Part shown: positions 44,601-56,470 of the stretch, piece by piece
Position numbering within the stretch: position 1 is the stretch's first letter
Layout: each line of letters opens with the position of its first letter
NCBI GenBank assembly: GCA_003707065.3
Contig: PPXM03000001.1
Span: 372,001 to 436,000 of the forward strand
DNA length: 64,000 nt
Reading direction: 5' to 3'
DNA from: Trigonopsis variabilis
Taxonomy: Eukaryota; Ascomycota; Trigonopsidomycetes; Trigonopsidales; Trigonopsidaceae
Position numbers and translations under genes: made by a program
The notes under the pieces: model-generated
The model's input: only the letters and a program-made list of their open reading frames with translations
Told to the model about the DNA's origin: nothing
The model's database searches: none

Positions 44601-46067
44601 GAATATGGGATAACAGTTGTTGGCGCTCTCGATCCTGGCGCAAAAAGGAGCCGAACCCATAGGCCGGACTATTTGAGAATTGAGGCAATAGACCGACATC
44701 GGGACGACCCAAGGCATTTAAAAGGTCCAAGCGATCCTTGAAGACATCGCTCAAAATTCTCAGATATGAGTTTTCAAGTTCAGGGGGCTGAGAGGGAGTG
44801 GAAGGCTTCGAACGGTCAACGTTGGGACCAATGAAAAGGCCTTGAATAGGCTCGTCTTGATTGACATTGATAAGTATTCCTCTGAGAGCTTGGTCAATGG
44901 TAGCCTGATCAATATTGCCGACCGTATAATCGACAATTCGGTCGAACCGTCCAGCTGGGATGTTTGGAACTATGTCCAAATATAAGGGGGTCCATTTGGT
45001 CGATTTGAAATGAGCCTGGCATAGAATTGCAATGCGATGGATCGAAAGCGGGACAGCAGAAAGAAAGCGATGAAAGTTCCAGGGTCTATAAACACGAACG
45101 GTAACAAGGCCAATCTGATGAGACGAAATTGACCATTTTTTGGATTCGAGATGATGGCGAATCAACTCGACTTGAGAGCCCATAGTCACTAGTCCTACGA
45201 TCGCCGAATGAGGTCCTTGGTACTCAAAGAAAGAATAATGAAAAGGTCCTAGGCGATTCAATTGACCAAACAAATCGTCTAATATATTATCCAAGTCCAA
45301 ATCTCTTTTTTCGGAACCCGAATCAACGTAGACTGGAGATGAGGCAAGAGAAGAATCATCTTGATTAGCGTCAGCTTCCTTTGATTGCCATTCTTTTAAG
45401 GAGTCTTCTAGTAATTTTGTTCCTGCTCGATTAAGACTAGAGCGTTTTGAATGTGTAGCTTGGATGGTGGCCGAAGAGAAGAAATGGATGACTCCACTTG
45501 ACGTCTTAAGACTCAACGAATGAGCTAGAATGGCCATATCATGGCCATCTTGGACGTCATAGGATTGAATCAAGGCAAAACCTGAGTGACGCAACGTCCA
45601 AATCTTCGACATATCATCCGCGGATAGAGCTTCGAGGGAAACATGGATCACCACCGAGAACTTGGCCAAAGTCTTCAAGTAAGGCAACATTCGAGAAAGA
45701 TCCTTAGCACTGACAAAGACTGACAAATGACGGTCCTCTCTAACATGATCAGAGATCTCGAGAAACGTATCTGACCACGACTTCAATACTTGAGTCTATA
45801 ATATGATTAACTCCAACTTTTCCTTTTGATCTCTTCATACCTTTGGACTTTCTTTCGAATCTAATTTCCGTAGACTCTTGGTAAATTCATTGTCCGTCGA
45901 AAGCTCATTCTGGATAGTGAAAACAAGCTCTGAAGCTTGATGAGCAATCCCAGTAACTAGAGATTTAGCTTGCTTCTCATTCAGTAGCGGTGGATACGGT
46001 GGGTTATCCACCAAGAACACGCATTCAACTTACCTCCTTGCGCTAGAGAAGTTAAGGAAGCTGACAT
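41611..46067 (-). CDS. MET5: Sulfite reductase (NADPH) beta subunit, siroheme/4Fe-4S protein
   Basis: Reduces sulfite to sulfide for methionine and cysteine synthesis, with the Met10 flavoprotein as partner. Exons 46034-46067, 45841-45968 and 41611-45795 (introns 65 and 45 bp) give 1,448 residues; yeast Met5 has 1,442. The N-terminal third is the pyruvate-ferredoxin-oxidoreductase-like part. A flavodoxin-like domain lies near 714-870 (LTILFASDGGQAEGLAKRL, VFVTSTAGQGEFPQNGRAL). The hemoprotein repeats follow (FKLTTRGTFQLHGVVKRNL). Siroheme/cluster cysteines are intact: CVAFPTC (CX5C, near 1,305) and CPNGC (CX3C, near 1,356). The first splice (GGAG/GTAAGT to AAGCAAG/CT) is the only one I could find that keeps frame, but it is less certain than the rest. 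Convergent with TEF1. Confidence 0.95.
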
Positions 46068-47566
46068 GACCCAAAATGCTTCCAGGAGCGAATCTGATCA
46101 AAGGTTTATTTAGAATGGAAGCAAATAATATGTTGTGGCGGTGCATTCTGCACCCTGTGGCTCTTGTGGCAATGGCGCAAGATTGCGTGCTCGTAACAAT
46201 TTTTTTTGCTGCACCCTACCAATGATGTCCTCGCCATTAGTAGCATCTTCTCGGGTTTAGCCACAGTTGGCTCTTAGGAAGAAAATCATGTCCTTTCTAC
46301 AGATTTGCAATCATCAGGGTGCCCTCTCCATCATGGCAAAGCCAAGGTCAATCGTGTCAGATTTCGTTACGTGACCGCAGGTACAGGTACTCCACTTTTA
46401 CTGCTCCATGATGTACCAAAGACATCCACCTAGTGGCATCGCATCTTTCCGGTTCTGACACTCCATTTCACGCTTATAGCGCCAGATATCCGATGTTTTG
46501 ATCCTGACAAGCCCAATGGCGGTTATGATATGGCGACCGCTGTGTGCGTTGACCTTACTTTTTTCAATGCTTGCCTGAATCACTAGGGACTCTGATACAT
46601 CGTTGACTTTCTGGTACGTAAGGCGATCAGCCGCTCTTAAACTCTTCTACAACAACAAGGCACATAATCTAACATGATGGACCGAACTACATCCTGCACT
46701 TTTGCCGATGGTAGACATCTACCACCTGCCCCGACCTGTTAGGGTGGATCCCTCCTAATGGACATTAAGGACCATGAGGTGCCACCGTATGCCGCCCTAG
46801 TTGCAAGGGGAAGCGGCCACGTGGTGATCCAACAAGTTTGCCTCAATTACATCGCGGGAAACTTTTACGCGGGAAATCAAGAGGAATAGGTCATCGGTTC
46901 CTCTATCTGAGGCAGACTAGCACTGTAAGCCAGTACAACCTAGAGTTCGAATAGTAAAAAGGGAAAAATACATCGCACGACCCTCCGATGAGAAGAAACG
47001 CAGACCACCTTGCCAATGTGTGCCCAAAAACGACGGCTCACAGTAAGCGTGGAGCTCCTTGCTGTGAAAGGAGGAGAGAAGAAAGCTCCGGAAAGTAGCA
47101 CGAAGGACTGTGTGGACCCTGAAGAGACTCCTGAAAACGACGCGAAGGACTGCGTTGAGCAAAAGGAGACAAAGGTCGAGCTTCCCGTGACGCCCCAATG
47201 CAAGAAGCCATTGGAAATATGTGGCCAGGAGATACTAGCGACCTTAAACACTGGCACAGTGATCTCCTTAATTGACGAAGCTCTAGTAAGGGACTTGAAG
47301 TTAAAGGTCCGAAGACTAAAAAGAGTCTCAGATTGTCAGTCACTTAGACAGTATCAGCGAATCGGATTCTACATGTCTCGCATGACGAGCTTTCTCGTCA
47401 AGGCTATATTTTTTGGGTACTATATTAAAAAATCCAATTTTCATCACGAGGGGAAGTAGCCAACCACTCGAGATCGCCAACCGTCTTATAAACTACTGGG
47501 CTTGTATCTGGATTACTGCTTCTTGCTGGACTCTTTCGCTCAATCTTATCGTACAATATTTTACAA
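46068..47566. other. 1.5-kb gene-poor region upstream of MET5, with retroelement-like relic
   Basis: Separates MET5 (minus) from the 3' end of PRP22 (minus). It holds the MET5 promoter, a CACGTG box at 46818-46823 (about 750 bp from the MET5 start), and a degraded retroelement-like stretch described separately. The middle part looks richer in G+C than neighbouring spacers and lacks long ORFs. Part of it may be decayed insertion sequence of unknown extent. Confidence 0.4.
47010..47459 (+). mobile_element. Possible LTR-retrotransposon protease-region fossil
   Basis: A short open stretch whose second half (KKPLEICGQEILATLNTGTV followed by LIDEALVRDLKLKV) recalls the retropepsin-like region of LTR elements, probably Ty3/gypsy type. 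No reverse transcriptase, integrase or long terminal repeats were seen nearby, so it is a broken remnant and not a working element. The limits of the insertion are unclear. The similarity is weak and by eye. A chance ORF is the alternative. Confidence 0.3.
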
Positions 47567-50500
47567 TCATCCAAAGGTAGTACCTGCACCCCTCGGTGGC
47601 TTGCGTTGTGCAGACAGCCGCCATTCATTAGGATCAGCAGCAAAGCGATTGTACAGAGGCTCAATCTTTTGCTTCTTCTTATGCTTGCTAATCTTGGTCG
47701 AATCAGCTGCCTTAAAGAAGGTGGGAGCAGCCTCGACGAGCCACTTGGCATCAATGGCAGTAGCATAATGCATGTATTCCTTGGTCGTCAGAACCAACGT
47801 ATGATAAATCACATACTCCGCGTTTTTCCCAAATAAGGCCGACGACGGATGCATATAGACAGACGTGCTCTCAATTAGGGTCTTGTAGCCTTCTTGAGGA
47901 TCCCGTCTCGCTGAGTTGCGGAAAAATCCTGAACAGAGGGCTCTCCGTACTTGATCTGTATCACGCCCACATGATATTATCTTGTGTTTATATCGGTCCA
48001 TAATAGAGATCAGCTGGTTTCTTACATCTTGGGCACGCTTCATACTGCGGGCCTGGATGAAATTCTCAAAACACCATGGATTCGAGTATCCGCTCCGCTT
48101 CCATGCATTGTACACGTTCAATAAAGTCAGATGATCACCATGGACATCGTTAAATTTCTGTTTTTTCTGATCAGCTTGCTGCTGTTTGTCTTTTGGTCGA
48201 TAGAAGATCGTGGGTACAGATAGCATGGCCACAATCGTCAGAATCTCATCTGAGCAGCCATAATCGACGGATTTTATTAATGCTTTTGCCAATGCAGGCT
48301 CCATAGGAAAGTCTGCCATCTTCCTTCCCAGTCGGGTCAGCAAGCCTTCCCCATCGAGTGCAGATAAGGCATAAAGTTCTTCCAAGGCATTTAACATCGT
48401 ATTAGTAGGTGGAGGATCCATGAAGTCAAAATGTAATAGGTCATTTATACCCATTGCTTTGAGTAAGAGAATAGTATTAGACAGATTCTGCCGCTGAATC
48501 TCCGGAATGGACGCCGGGAGCATCTCATTCTGATAGGCAGACTCTGTATATAATCGATAGCATTTTCCAGGACCTGTTCTTCCTGCACGACCTGCTCGTT
48601 GATTTGCTTGAGCCTGGGAGATTGGTGTCACAACTAAGGAGTCCATACCCAGTTTGGGGTCAAATGCGTTAATTTTGACAAATCCTGGGTCCACAACATA
48701 ATAAATACCATCAATCGTAATTGAGGTTTCTGCAATATTGGTTGCAAGAACAACTTTCCTACCTCCGGGAGGAGCCGGCTCAAAAATCCGACTCTGCATT
48801 TCACTTGGCAGGGCGGAGTAGACAGGCAAGATAACGAGCTCAGGTACAGAAGGTCCAAGAGCTTTCATTCGTTCGTATAAGATCTCACAACTTGTATCAA
48901 TCTCTTCTTGTCCAGTTAGAAAAACCAAAATATCTCCCGCAGGCTCTGATAAATGAATCTGCATAACTGTCATTAAAGCGGCATCCAGATAATCCGACTC
49001 GGGATCCTTTGTGAACATGATCTCTACCGGATACGTCCGACCGGGAATGAACAGGATACGACAATCAAAGAAATACTTGGAAAACTTCTCAGCTTCCAGG
49101 GTAGCTGAAGTAACAATGATCCTCAAATCAGGCCGTCGCTTAACGGTCTTCTTCAATAAAGCAAACAAGACATCAGTAGCAATAGTTCGCTCGTGAGCTT
49201 CGTCAAGCATAATGACAGAGTATTTCTTCAAATCTGGGTCCAGGAGTACCTCCCGCTGCAGCATACCATCAGTCATGTACTTGATCTTGGTCCGGTGGCT
49301 CGTAACATCTTCAAATCTGATTGTGTAGCCAACTTCTTGTCCAACTTCACAACCGACTTCTTCTGCCACTCGCTTTGCAACCGACATAGCTGCCACTCTC
49401 CTTGGTTGCGTACAACCGATCATCATATCGTTTGCAAAGCCTTCCTCTGCCAGATACTGGGTCAGCTGGGTTGTCTTGCCTGATCCTGTATCACCCACAA
49501 TAATCAAGATCTGATTTTCTCTCACGGCATTGATAATCGTACTTCGCAATTGATAAACAGGAAGAGATTCACGTTGTTCTTTAATGCTCAGATTATTGGA
49601 AGGTTTGCCAAAGCGAATAGCTTGTTTGGGTTGCCGACGCCATTCAGGAACATCGCTAGCCATCTTATTCTGCCGCAAATCCTGCGCAAAAGACCGCTCC
49701 TCGCTCATCGGATCATTCCACTGTTCAGATAATTGCCGTTTATCCGATGCTTCTATAGCATTCTCCTTAGCGCTCTGCTGACGTAGATCTCGCCGTTCTT
49801 TGGCGATCATTGAACTTTGCAGAGCAGCGCGGTTGAGAGTCCCATCAGGGGCTTTTATGACACGAATTGGACTGAGTTCCAGACTTTGCTTAGTCTGCCC
49901 AGCAAGGAATGGCGGTTCCTCTTCTCGTACCTCTATTTCAATATCCTCTTCAGGCTCCTGCGGAGTTTCTTGATTTATCGTAGTGATTTCATCATCAATA
50001 TCAGGATAGTCATCTGCAGAAACAGCTCCCGAAGCAATTAACTGTTTAATTTCCCATCGCTCCGGAGATGTTAATCGTTTCTTCTTTCCATTTATTGACT
50101 TTATTGACCGATCTCGACCTCTTAATGTGTCAAGCTCCTCTCCTGTCTCTTGATCTATATCTTTCATATTTAAACTGATTCGGTTTCCATCTATTCCGGT
50201 GACTTTGACCTTGACTTCGTCGTGTTTGGAGACAAAATCAGATGGATGATTGACTCTCGGACCTCTAGTGAGATTTGAGATGTGAACGAGGCCATCTCGC
50301 GGGCGCTTTAGTCCCTTCAGCTTGACAAAGATCCCGAAGTTCGTGATCCCATTGACTACTCCATCATATACCTTTCCAACAATGGGCTGATCATCTAAAG
50401 GACCATCAGACATGCTTGGAGATCGTCTCGAACGATATGAATCGCATGAATCGTGGTAAGGACGAGAGGGTGATTGAGAGCGAGAACGAGAGGTCGGATA

Positions 50501-51053
50501 AGCGGGAGATAACCGGCTTGATGATTGAGCCAACAGTGCAGGAGAAGGGGAGCGTGGCGGCTTTATCGAAGTGTCTTCTGAGATAGGTACAGGGCGTTGA
50601 GAAGAATAGCTTACTGGAGCCTTAGATACTTTGCCTGTCAGTTTGGTTAACTCTGCGAGGGCGTCGTCGACGACGCTCGTTCCTAATGCATCTTCCTTTC
50701 GGTCTTCAATTTTATCAGGAATACTCAAGGACGAGAACTTTGATTTGGAATCAACATCAAAGTTGGGTTTAGGGTTCATTTTGTACTTAGGATGGAGAAG
50801 ATTTATTAGTCTATCGACATTCTCGATGAAACTATCAGGAAACTCAGCCCCAAACTGCTTTAATCTTGACTTGAAATCGGATTTATCTGAAGATTCTTCA
50901 TAAAGATTCAGAATGAATTCAGCCATCGTTTTATCATTTAGCCCTATTGTCAGTCGGTGAGAGATGGTCGCTTAACAAACCTGTATAGTTTTCAAGTTCA
51001 CTAGTTAACTTATTAACCAGTGATAGAATTTCAAGCTGTTCAAGATCGTCCAT
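47567..51053 (-). CDS. PRP22: Prp22/DHX8 DEAH-box spliceosomal RNA helicase
   Basis: ATPase that releases spliced mRNA from the spliceosome and proofreads 3' splice-site choice. Exons 50981-51053 and 47567-50943 with a 37-bp intron; 1,149 residues. The join gives MDDLEQLEILSLVNKLTSEL, then NYTGLNDKTMAEFI, which is the conserved Prp22/DHX8 N-terminus. An S1 RNA-binding domain lies at about 205-285 (GKVYDGVVNGITNFGIFVKL, GLVHISNLT). Helicase motifs: GDTGSGKTTQ (near 508), DEAH, TSATL, FLTGQEEID, TNIAETSITIDG and QRAGRAGRTGPG, then the ratchet/OB region ending EPLYNRF. A short RS-like segment (SRSRSQSPSRPY) precedes S1. Divergent from the SDR gene. Confidence 0.97.
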
Positions 51054-51367
51054 TGTTTTCGAAATGGCACTAGACAATGTGGCCAAGAGTCTTGATTCAG
51101 CCTGCATCGTGTAACGATTCCCTCTTGTATTCTGACAACGACCCCAGAGGGAGCTGCGTGCCTCTCTACTAGTATTCGTTGGGAGCACCTCTGATATATT
51201 ATACTCGAAATGATTTTGAATGTTGTGTAGCTTCTGCGTTAATAGTATAAATACTGTTTTTTCTCTGATCTTTCCGCCCTGCCCATTATTGGAGAATGCG
51301 CAAACCGTTACATCGATCGCCCTTGCTAATTTAGGACCATCGTTCCCGTTAGAATTAGTTCTCCATA
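51054..51367. promoter_or_regulatory. Divergent PRP22/SDR promoter region
   Basis: 314 bp between opposite starts. AT-rich near 51,195-51,260. No specific site was recognised. Confidence 0.35.
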
Positions 51368-52621
51368 ATGCCTCTTGGGTTCTTATCTACTATTGCTGAT
51401 AAAGGCTTAATTGCGACATTTCCACAATGGAATTATCTGAAAAAGTATATCATAACGGTTGGAGCTTTAGCACTGGTCAAAAAGTATACCTCAGGACCAT
51501 CCAATGGATGGAGTCGTGATCTTCATGGAACGGTTTTCATCGTAACGGTAAGCGCTCACTATTTAGTGATATTAATCAGTCAGGGAGGTACATCGGGAAT
51601 AGGAGAACAAATAGTCTATCAGTTGGTCGAGCAGGGAGCCCAAGTAATCGTCTTGGTTCGGTCTATAGCTGATGGGTGGATTGCCGAAAGAATTGATAGC
51701 TTACGAGAACGGACGGGTAACGAGTTAATTTATGCTGAAGAGTGTGATCTATCTGATTTATTATCCATTCGCCGATTCGCAACAAGGTGGATCGACAGTT
51801 TGCCCCCTCGTCGACTGGATGGCATTATTCTTTGTGCTGGTGTGGCTACACCCCCTTTCCATGAGCGTGTTATTTCTAAAGACGGCCTTGAAATCCAGTG
51901 GGCTGTCAATTACCTTGCAAACTATCATTTACTGACGTTGCTGGAGCCAGCTATCAAAGCACAACCTCTTCAACGAGACATTAGGATCATTTCAGCCACT
52001 TGCGATCAGTTTCTATTAGCTGATCTTGATATTCAAGATTCACAATTTCTCAAAAGAGGTTACCCTCTGAGGAGACCCTGGAAGCTTTACGGTGCTTCAA
52101 AGCTCGCCCTAATGATGTTCATGTCAGATTATCAATCTGCTTTTCCCCCTCAGGAGGATGGTGTTAGAAACGTTAAGTGCATGATAGTCAACCCTCATAT
52201 AACGAGGACGGCAATGAATAGAGCTTACTTCACTTTGGGTACCTTATGGGGACTGTTCTTGTATACGTTACTTTGGCCTTTGGCCTGGCTTTTATTCAAG
52301 AGTCCCCAGCAAGGCGCTCAGTCCTTTCTTGATGCTATCATGAATCCCGATTATAAGAGCTCGACAGGTGCCCTATACATAGATGAATGTCAAGTGAGCA
52401 CTCGCCGTTTACCAAGGGATGAACTTTATAATGAAAAGCTACGCAAAGAGCTCTTCGAGGCATCAGCAAAAGAAATAGCTGATCGGGAGAAAGACAGCGC
52501 TTTGAAGAGTGCTCGAGGAAAAGCCAAAAAGAACGCAAAGATCCAAGAGATCTCTACAGACGATACAAAAACACGCCAGAAATCCACGACAAGAAGGCCA
52601 CAAAAGAAAAAGGACAAATGA
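51368..52621 (+). CDS. Membrane-associated short-chain dehydrogenase/reductase (Env9-like)
   Basis: NAD(P)-dependent oxidoreductase of the classical SDR fold, probably on lipid droplets or ER, as for yeast Env9. Exons 51368-51547 and 51584-52621 around a 36-bp intron; 405 residues. Splicing creates the cofactor motif TGGTSGIG (TGxxxGIG). LCAGVA (NAG-like) and the catalytic YGASK motif follow; the serine equivalent is in IISATCDQF. A hydrophobic N-terminus (KYIITVGALALVKKY), a second hydrophobic segment after the catalytic site (WGLFLYTLLWPLAWLLF) and a very lysine-rich tail (GKAKKNAKIQ to the end) suggest membrane attachment. The intron has no stop and is a multiple of three, so an unspliced form would be translated. 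The substrate is unknown. Confidence 0.85.
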   Translation: MPLGFLSTIADKGLIATFPQWNYLKKYIITVGALALVKKYTSGPSNGWSRDLHGTVFIVTVSAHYLVILISQGGTSGIGEQIVYQLVEQGAQVIVLVRSIADGWIAERIDSLRERTGNELIYAEECDLSDLLSIRRFATRWIDSLPPRRLDGIILCAGVATPPFHERVISKDGLEIQWAVNYLANYHLLTLLEPAIKAQPLQRDIRIISATCDQFLLADLDIQDSQFLKRGYPLRRPWKLYGASKLALMMFMSDYQSAFPPQEDGVRNVKCMIVNPHITRTAMNRAYFTLGTLWGLFLYTLLWPLAWLLFKSPQQGAQSFLDAIMNPDYKSSTGALYIDECQVSTRRLPRDELYNEKLRKELFEASAKEIADREKDSALKSARGKAKKNAKIQEISTDDTKTRQKSTTRRPQKKKDK

Positions 52622-52758
52622 TTCTGTAAATAAGCTTACAACGCAGTGACGGATGTCGCTTGATTCGTAGAGTACAAATGCTGTCCGTTCAATTTCCGAA
52701 CGCAAACACTTCAAGAAAGGTCCAAAAACCCAGCGTTAAGTGTCAAGTGCATGCAATT

Positions 52759-53850
52759 TTAAGCCCCTAGAGTGGGGAAACTAGACTCGTCTGTGAGACT
52801 GACGGCAGGAACACTAGTTCGTCCTGAAGAGCGAGCTCCTTGACCTCCTTGACCACCTCGGCCACCGCGAGCACCGCCTCGGCCTCCACGAGCATCACCG
52901 CGACCACCACGGCCGTTTCGGCCGCCGCGACCGCGGCCCCTAGTCGAACGAGAATCACGGCCCTCAGATCGGCCCCGGTTGTCACCGGAGGCAAAGTTGA
53001 AGTCGAATTCAAGGACTTCCTTCTCCTTTCGAGTTTTCTGGCGGAGGCGCTTTTCGTTGCGGGGGACGAAAAGTTCGGGTTCTTCGCGGGCGAATTCGAC
53101 AGTGTTCTTCCACTTGGAGTCATCAGCTCCCTCATTGGCACTTCGACGAGCAGTGTTGCTGTTCAAAGCAGCCAACTTAGCTTGCTTCTCAGCGAGATAT
53201 TCATCGAGGGTCAATTGTTCAACTTCCTTGGGTAGCTCTTCGTCGTCGGCATTGATTTCAATCTCAGCTTCGCCTTGGGCACCAACCTCATCAGCTAATT
53301 CGCCAGCAGCATCGGCAGGATTTCCCCAAGATTGGTTCGCCTGTTTAGCAGAACCAGGTCGAATGCCAGAGTGTCGGTCGAATTCCCGTTTGGGAGCCCT
53401 CTTTGAGCTGGTGTTATCCGGAGAGCCTCGGCCCTTGTTTTTACTGTGACCGATTTCCTTATTACGATATGCAGCTTCGTTAACAGACTTCACTTTGGGG
53501 CCACCCTTGGATCGACTAGGGTTCGACTTAGGCGGAGGAGTATCGTCCTTCTTGGAGGATTTCGATTTCTTGTCAATGGCACTCCTAGGAGCAGCAGGAG
53601 CCTCGTCCTCGACATCGTTGCCTTAAGGATTAGTAACAGAACTAAGAGATTGGAGTCTGGGAGTCTGGGATCCTTGTGCCAATAACTTATGGATGCACGT
53701 GAGATGACAGAAAGTACCTACCGAGGAGGGCAAAGAAGTTCTAGCAAGTTAGTAAATAGAATCGGCAGAACAGGAGATGACCAAAGAACCCAATTGGGCC
53801 AGGGATCAACTCAAAAGATAAGAAGGACTTACTTTACTGGCCACCGACAT
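52759..53850 (-). CDS. STM1: Stm1/SERBP1-type (hyaluronan/mRNA-binding family) ribosome-associated protein
   Basis: Clamps inactive 80S ribosomes and binds mRNA; fission-yeast Oga1, yeast Stm1 and animal SERBP1 are relatives. Exons 53833-53850, 53722-53740 and 52759-53621; introns 92 and 100 bp, both with TACTAAC-like branch sites; 299 residues. The joined N-terminus MSVASKNFFALLGND is the diagnostic start of the family. Features in order: basic stretch (SAIDKKSKSSKKDD), HABP4 segment (REFDRHSGIRPGSAKQ then SWG), acidic patch, LTLDEYLAEKQAKLAALN, then RGG/GRGG repeats (about 245-280), and the ending SFPTLGA. Tiny 18- and 19-nt coding exons with longer-than-usual 5' introns are shared with the EF-1alpha gene. 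Confidence 0.9.
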
Positions 53851-54989
53851 TTCTTTGTCGTCTTGTAGGGAAAATTTTTCGTTGATGTGCGTGGGTGAAC
53901 TCAAGTTGCAACGGTCACCATAGGAACAGCAATAACTGTTAAAGGAACTGATTATTACTGATAATCTAGCAAAACCTTAAAATGAGTGTATTCGTTCTAG
54001 CCTTTGCCAGGTGCAAGAGATGTGAAGCTGGACTAATAAAATCAATCATCCTCAACCATATAGAGGATTGTGTGGAATAAAAGAGCAAAATTGGAGAAAT
54101 TGGAGAAATTGGAGAAGTTTCAATGGGAAAAATATTAATAAGAACTTATTTCTCGACAAAATAGTGACATCAATGTTCTTTCTTGATTGGAACTCAAAAC
54201 GGAAATGGAATATGATACAAAGAATTATCACGTGGCCCATAGTGATAGATGTATGAGATGCTGGAACAACGTGGGTGCTCCAAATTGCTTCTAAATGGCA
54301 TTCTCGATAGAAAGGATTTGAAGAGTTTAGTGCATTTTCACAAAAGATTCTAACAGTCGAGAGCCGGGGTGTCAGGCAGACGGTTGTTAAATTGGGCCCG
54401 GGCCCGGAACTCATGAAGTCACTCCTAGGGTGGAATGCCCAAGATCTTGTAGAACCCATCCATATATATGTCGTCATTCTATCTCTCAGATTAGATCAAG
54501 CAAAGATAAAGATAGAACATAGAGACTCAAAGGCCAAGTCCTTAAGGGAAGATTAAACAGAACGCTAAAGACAACTAAGTCAATCGAGCTAAATATACAT
54601 GCTTATCTTTCTCTCGAGCTCCTGTCACCTTTGAATTAATGCAATGAACAGTTTGATGTTGCAACGGCAATCCGGCACTTGTGCCTAAGCGTAGTAAAAG
54701 GAATATACGTAAAATACTAATTATAGCTTGAGCTTTGCGATAAGACTTAGAATTACTGGTAGTAATATTTAGAATTTTGAAGGTGCGAGAACGATAAAGA
54801 AAAACCGTTGATAGTCATTGTCAGGGCTGTTTTGATTCCAAAGATAGCTCCCCGAAGAATGTCATTACATTCCATGTTCGGCTAGTTGTTGTTGCCCCTT
54901 CACAACACAACCCCTTTTCCTAGCAACAGAGATCTGAAATCCTGACCACTTTTCCGCTTTATTTTTCCTCAACGCCTTAATTGTGAATC
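53851..54989. other. Divergent STM1/PAL1 intergenic region with 9-bp tandem repeat
   Basis: 1.14 kb between opposite starts. Contains three copies of ATTGGAGAA (about 54,089-54,115), a CACGTG box (54229-54234) and, just before PAL1, CT-rich sequence. A minus-strand ORF of 141 codons (54052-54477) has low-complexity composition and no motif. I regard it as chance. Confidence 0.4.
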
Positions 54990-56470
54990 ATGTCACTTCT
55001 AGACGACAAACCACAGCCGGAGTGGGCTCCAAATAATCCCTTCAGAAACCCTAATCCCGTCGATGAGAATCAGCAACGGTAAGTGCCACCTTGTCTAATC
55101 GCGACCTTGACCACTGAAAAGACGAATCTTGTATGTTGTCTATACTATTTGTCTATTTTCTCGCTCTATAGCACTCTTACTCTTTTTTCACTGAATGAAG
55201 TGACTCATTGGCTCTAGTGTAGAAGCCTTTGTCTTTGGAGTCTAGGTTGTTTACTAGTCAAACGTAAAAAGACGGCAACTAATGTATAAGGACCGGAAGA
55301 AATCCTTTTCTCGCTCCAGATGAATCCATGAGACAGCGATCGTTTTCTAATTCTCCTCCGTCAAAGTCTTCCCATAACTTGAATATTTTGTCTGTCTTGA
55401 ATGGTGTTGAAGATATGGATCTAAGTGACGATGGACGACGCATGCGAAGCCCATCGCATGATTCTCGCCCTCCTTATCGTTCTCTTCGCTCAGATGAAAA
55501 TGTCCATCGTCGCGAACATCGCCAGCGGCACGATTACGATAATCGGACTGGCCCAAGCCCCAGAGGTTCTTATGAGCACGATCGGGATGCCCGGCATCGG
55601 CACAGCAGAGTTGCTACTTTGTCTGAACAATCCCGTCGAAACCGAAGTAACAGCGATTCTTCTGCACTCTTGGATCGACATTCTCGGCACAGCAGCTCTC
55701 ATCGAGAGCACCACAGTTCTCGAGATCATGACAAAGAGAAAGACCGCGAGCAACGTCACAAAGATAAGCACCGCATTCGAACGAAAAAAGTCCCTCTTGA
55801 TAAGATCGATCGGCTTGATGTTAGTGGTCTCTATGGGCCGGGTTCATTCCACCACGATGGCCCGTTTGACGCCTGCACTCCTCATAGAAACAAAGGAAAG
55901 AAGGAACTCGCTCCTGTTGCCGCATTCCCTGCCGATGGGCCCAACACGAGTCTAAAATTCGCACCTCCTTCGGTGGATACGGTAGATAATTTCATGGGTG
56001 GGCGTGATCCAGAGGCATATGCCGACTATAACTCTACCAAAACTAAGATCCGTCCCCCCGCTGAGACACAGGCCTTTGATACTATCCAACGTACTGAGCC
56101 AGTGCATGGCGAAACCACCCTTGGTCTTGGTTCGACTACTTTTCTGGACGGAGCGCCCGCTACTCGGGATGCGATTGCAACTCTGCCTGTGAAAAGCGAG
56201 ATAAAGAGACACAAGAGCGTTGCTATAGGCGAAGCTGGTATAGGAAGACGCAAGTCTATTGTGGATCGATTGAGAAGCCGGCGTGAGAACGGTGAGACTG
56301 GTCGGCGTGCCTCTGCTAGCGGTGGAGGCGCTCCCTCGGATGGACAGGAGAAGAGTGACTTCAAGTTCAGTACGACCGATAGAGGCAGTGTTAGAATCGA
56401 GAGTGCCGGGCAAGGTGGTGGGAATAGCCTTTTGAAGCGCGTCAAGAGTTTGAAAGTTGGTCGGAGTTAG
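54990..56470 (+). CDS. PAL1: Pal1 cell-morphology protein
   Basis: Cortical/endocytic-patch protein needed for polarised growth in fission yeast. Exons 54990-55078 and 55291-56470 with a 212-bp intron; 422 residues. The join (ENQQR-TGRNPFLAPDES) restores an NPF motif; another lies at the N-terminus (NNPFRNP). The Pal1 domain is clear near 155-260: VPLDKIDRLDVSGLYG, FHHDGPFDACTPHRN, then AAFPADGPN and NFMGGRDPEAYADYN. Upstream is an Arg/His/Ser-rich segment (RHSHRS-like runs with HREHHSSRDHDKEK). NPF motifs bind EH-domain endocytic proteins, which fits the known role. The identification is secure. Confidence 0.92.

Noticed and set aside
52767-53449. Several long ORFs on both strands over the STM1 gene
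   Set aside because: They are shadows created by the low-complexity Arg/Gly-rich coding sequence. The HABP4-family frame is the real one.
54052-54477. 141-codon minus-strand ORF beside the ATTGGAGAA repeat
   Set aside because: Its Phe/Leu/Gln repeats come from the tandem repeat read in reverse. There is no domain and no orthologue that I recognise.
55425-56445. Large alternative-frame ORFs over PAL1 (176 codons plus; 139 and 153 codons minus)
   Set aside because: They overlap a secure Pal1 domain in another frame and have no family features.
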